From the NCBI GenBank assembly GCA_017436575.1, contig JAFSCU010000011.1, positions 1-39,716 of the forward strand: a stretch of DNA of 39,716 nt, read 5' to 3'. Both the position numbers and the translations under genes were made by a program. The first letter of the stretch is position 1. Every line of letters starts with the position of its first letter. Origin of the DNA: Oscillospiraceae bacterium (lineage in GTDB: Bacteria; Bacillota; Clostridia; Oscillospirales; Ruminococcaceae). The notes under the pieces were generated by a model. The model was not told the DNA's origin. It ran no database searches and saw nothing but the letters and a program-made list of their open reading frames with translations. Positions 38,772 to 39,716 of this stretch are shown here, one piece after another.

Positions 38772-38835
38772 TAGATTTTAATATAAAATACAACTAATAG
38801 TTGTAAAGACGACTTAAACAAAAATAAAACTTTGT

Positions 38836-38864
38836 TTTACAATTATCACAGTATGTGATATAAT
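38836..38864 (+). promoter_or_regulatory. Promoter of the S24 repressor gene
   Basis: TTTACA (38836-38841), a 17-base spacer and a perfect TATAAT (38859-38864). The spacer holds an operator. Confidence 0.75.
38844..38860. promoter_or_regulatory. Operator TATCAC-N5-GTGATA (repressor gene)
   Basis: A perfect palindrome (38844-38849, 38855-38860) between the -35 and -10 hexamers. A further half-site, ATCAC, lies at 38866-38870 downstream. Confidence 0.8.
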
Positions 38865-38886
38865 GATCACAAAGGGTGTGTAAACA

Positions 38887-39492
38887 ATGAAAAATCTTGC
38901 TGTTTTACGAAAGAAAAAAGGGCTGACCCAGATGCAGCTGGCAAAGCTGATAGGGGTGTCCACCAGCACAGTGGCAATGTGGGAAACCGGCCAGCGCAAA
39001 CCTGATTACCACACAATAGCAAAACTGCGGGACTTTTTTGCAGTGGGCTTTGAACAGCTGCTGGGCATAGAGCCAACTGTACTTCCGCCGGCGGAAAATA
39101 TTCCTGTACCTGTTGTGGGCCGGGTCCGTGCAGGGCTGCCTGCCATAGCCGGTGAAAACATAATCGGCTATGAAATGATAAACGAGCAACTGTCCCGCAC
39201 CGGTGAAATCTTTGCGCTGACTGTAAAAGGTGACAGTATGGAACCAAAAATGAGCGATGGTGATATTGTTATTGTCAGAAAGCAGTCCACCGCAGAAAAC
39301 GGACAGACTGCAGTAGTTATGGTGGGCAGGGAAGAAGCAACTGTCAAAAAAGTTTACTTCCATTCAGATGGCATCACCCTGGTGCCTACCAACCCTGACT
39401 TTATGCCTATGCACTACTCCGCCCTGGAATGTGAAAACCTGCCTGTAACTATTGTAGGTGTGGTGATAGAATTGAGATGTAAATATATATAA
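38887..39492 (+). CDS. XRE-S24 repressor (CI/LexA-like)
   Basis: The 201-residue protein has an XRE helix-turn-helix (about 1-58: Thr-Gln-Met-Gln-Leu-Ala-Lys-Leu-Ile-Gly-Val-Ser) and an S24 self-cleavage domain (about 75-198). The Ala-Gly cleavage site is Val-Arg-Ala-Gly-Leu-Pro at about 78-83, the catalytic Ser is in Val-Lys-Gly-Asp-Ser-Met-Glu at about 115-121, and a Lys in Ala-Thr-Val-Lys-Lys-Val is the likely base near residue 155. Such repressors cleave themselves after RecA activation. This is not LexA itself, whose N-terminus is a winged helix. GGGTG is the only ribosome site. It is divergent from the sigma-like gene and probably represses both promoters. Confidence 0.9.
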   Translation: MKNLAVLRKKKGLTQMQLAKLIGVSTSTVAMWETGQRKPDYHTIAKLRDFFAVGFEQLLGIEPTVLPPAENIPVPVVGRVRAGLPAIAGENIIGYEMINEQLSRTGEIFALTVKGDSMEPKMSDGDIVIVRKQSTAENGQTAVVMVGREEATVKKVYFHSDGITLVPTNPDFMPMHYSALECENLPVTIVGVVIELRCKYI

Positions 39493-39497
39493 TTTAT

Positions 39498-39530
39498 AAA
39501 GGCCATTGGTGCAAAACCAATGGCCTTTTG
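39498..39530 (+). terminator. Terminator of the S24 repressor gene
   Basis: AAAGGCCATTGGT (39498-39510) pairs with ACCAATGGCCTTT (39516-39528), followed by a short T-run. Confidence 0.82.
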
Positions 39531-39534
39531 CGTG

Positions 39535-39565
39535 AAAAAAGAGGTGCACATCTGTGCACCTCTTT
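39535..39565 (-). terminator. Terminator of the minus-strand aminotransferase gene
   Basis: A perfect 13-bp stem (39538-39550 with 39553-39565) is followed on the minus strand by TTTTTT. Confidence 0.85.
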
Positions 39566-39584
39566 GATATGACTCAGTAATAAA

Positions 39585-39716
39585 TTACCATTCAGCGTTG
39601 ATAACGTATTTTGTCAGTCTGTCGAATGCTTCAACTACAGAGCTGTGTGGGCAAGCAAAGTTGAAACGAGCGTGGCATGGACCGTGGAATGGACGGCCGT
39701 CCTGGCAGATAACGCC
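39585..39716 (-). CDS. C-terminal end of a MalY/PatB-like aminotransferase (partial)
   Basis: The last 43 residues and the stop codon are in the window; the rest lies beyond the right end. The end reads Gly-Val-Ile-Cys-Gln-Asp-Gly, then Arg-Phe-Asn-Phe-Ala-Cys-Pro and Val-Val-Glu-Ala-Phe-Asp-Arg-Leu, which matches the end of MalY/PatB-type PLP enzymes (Arg-x-Asn-x-Ala-Cys-Pro). The conserved Arg binds the substrate carboxylate in this fold. Family members act as cystathionine beta-lyase or an aminotransferase. The assignment rests on a short segment. Confidence 0.65.
   Translation of the reverse strand, partial: GVICQDGRPFHGPCHARFNFACPHSSVVEAFDRLTKYVINAEW

Noticed and set aside
38314-39492. 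A prophage end
   Set aside because: Only the switch genes are phage-like; no integrase, structural or lysis gene and no attachment repeat is visible in the window.

Overview
The window looks like a chromosomal segment of a low-to-mid GC, spore-forming Firmicute of the class Clostridia. The support is SpoIIP and a SpoVT-type AbrB regulator, PerR with rubrerythrin, an aldo/keto reductase with ferredoxin-type clusters, iron-sulfur flavoproteins, consensus sigma-A promoters, strong AGGAGG-type ribosome sites, and tRNA genes close to those of Bacillus subtilis. A gut Oscillospirales-like anaerobe is plausible, but I cannot fix the family from sequence alone.

Layout. 1-3490 (minus): a tight housekeeping operon, prmA-rsmE-vanY-like carboxypeptidase-aroQ-nudF. 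3584-7796: three GT2-type glycosyltransferase genes around a divergent promoter. 7810-8432: tRNA-Arg followed by two homologous structured repeat modules, each ending in a tRNA 3' end plus a terminator. 8582-12830: a MarR regulator, glpK with lysoplasmalogenase, a SpoVT-like regulator and trmB. 12905-13560: tRNA-Met and tRNA-Glu, then a repeat-rich intergenic stretch. 13571-14823: a variant peptide deformylase and a DUF1287 protein. 15083-16959: an AT-rich two-gene island, an HTH-orotate phosphoribosyltransferase fusion followed by pyrF. 17136-20704: a membrane protein, then a four-gene cassette (membrane-anchored small protein, GNAT, nucleotidyltransferase, NUDIX).

20847-25827: FMN/iron-sulfur flavoproteins, a membrane-anchored protein, a nitroreductase and guanine deaminase. 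25974-29605: a large Pro/Thr-rich surface protein with two InlB-B-like repeats, directly followed by an MscS channel. 29711-33001: an Fe-S aldo/keto reductase, purine nucleoside phosphorylase, a small acidic unknown protein, GNAT and ruvX. 33002-33409: dispersed repeats. 33410-35461: a lipoprotein, an SGNH hydrolase and a GlsB-type membrane protein. 35586-38232: rpsT, spoIIP, perR and rubrerythrin. 38314-39492: a divergent pair, a sigma-region-4-like protein and an S24 (CI/LexA-like) repressor, with matching operators. 39585-39716: the C-terminal end of a MalY/PatB-like aminotransferase that runs off the window.

The most interesting items are: (1) the XRE-HTH domain fused to a PyrE domain that has lost its catalytic loop, which looks like a pyrimidine-sensing regulator built from an enzyme and sits directly upstream of pyrF; (2) the tandem, tRNA-linked structured modules behind tRNA-Arg, whose hairpins show compensatory base changes; (3) a stand-alone phage-like genetic switch at the right end. 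Guanine deaminase and purine nucleoside phosphorylase are purine-salvage enzymes, PerR plus rubrerythrin form a peroxide-defence operon, and most other genes are ordinary housekeeping.
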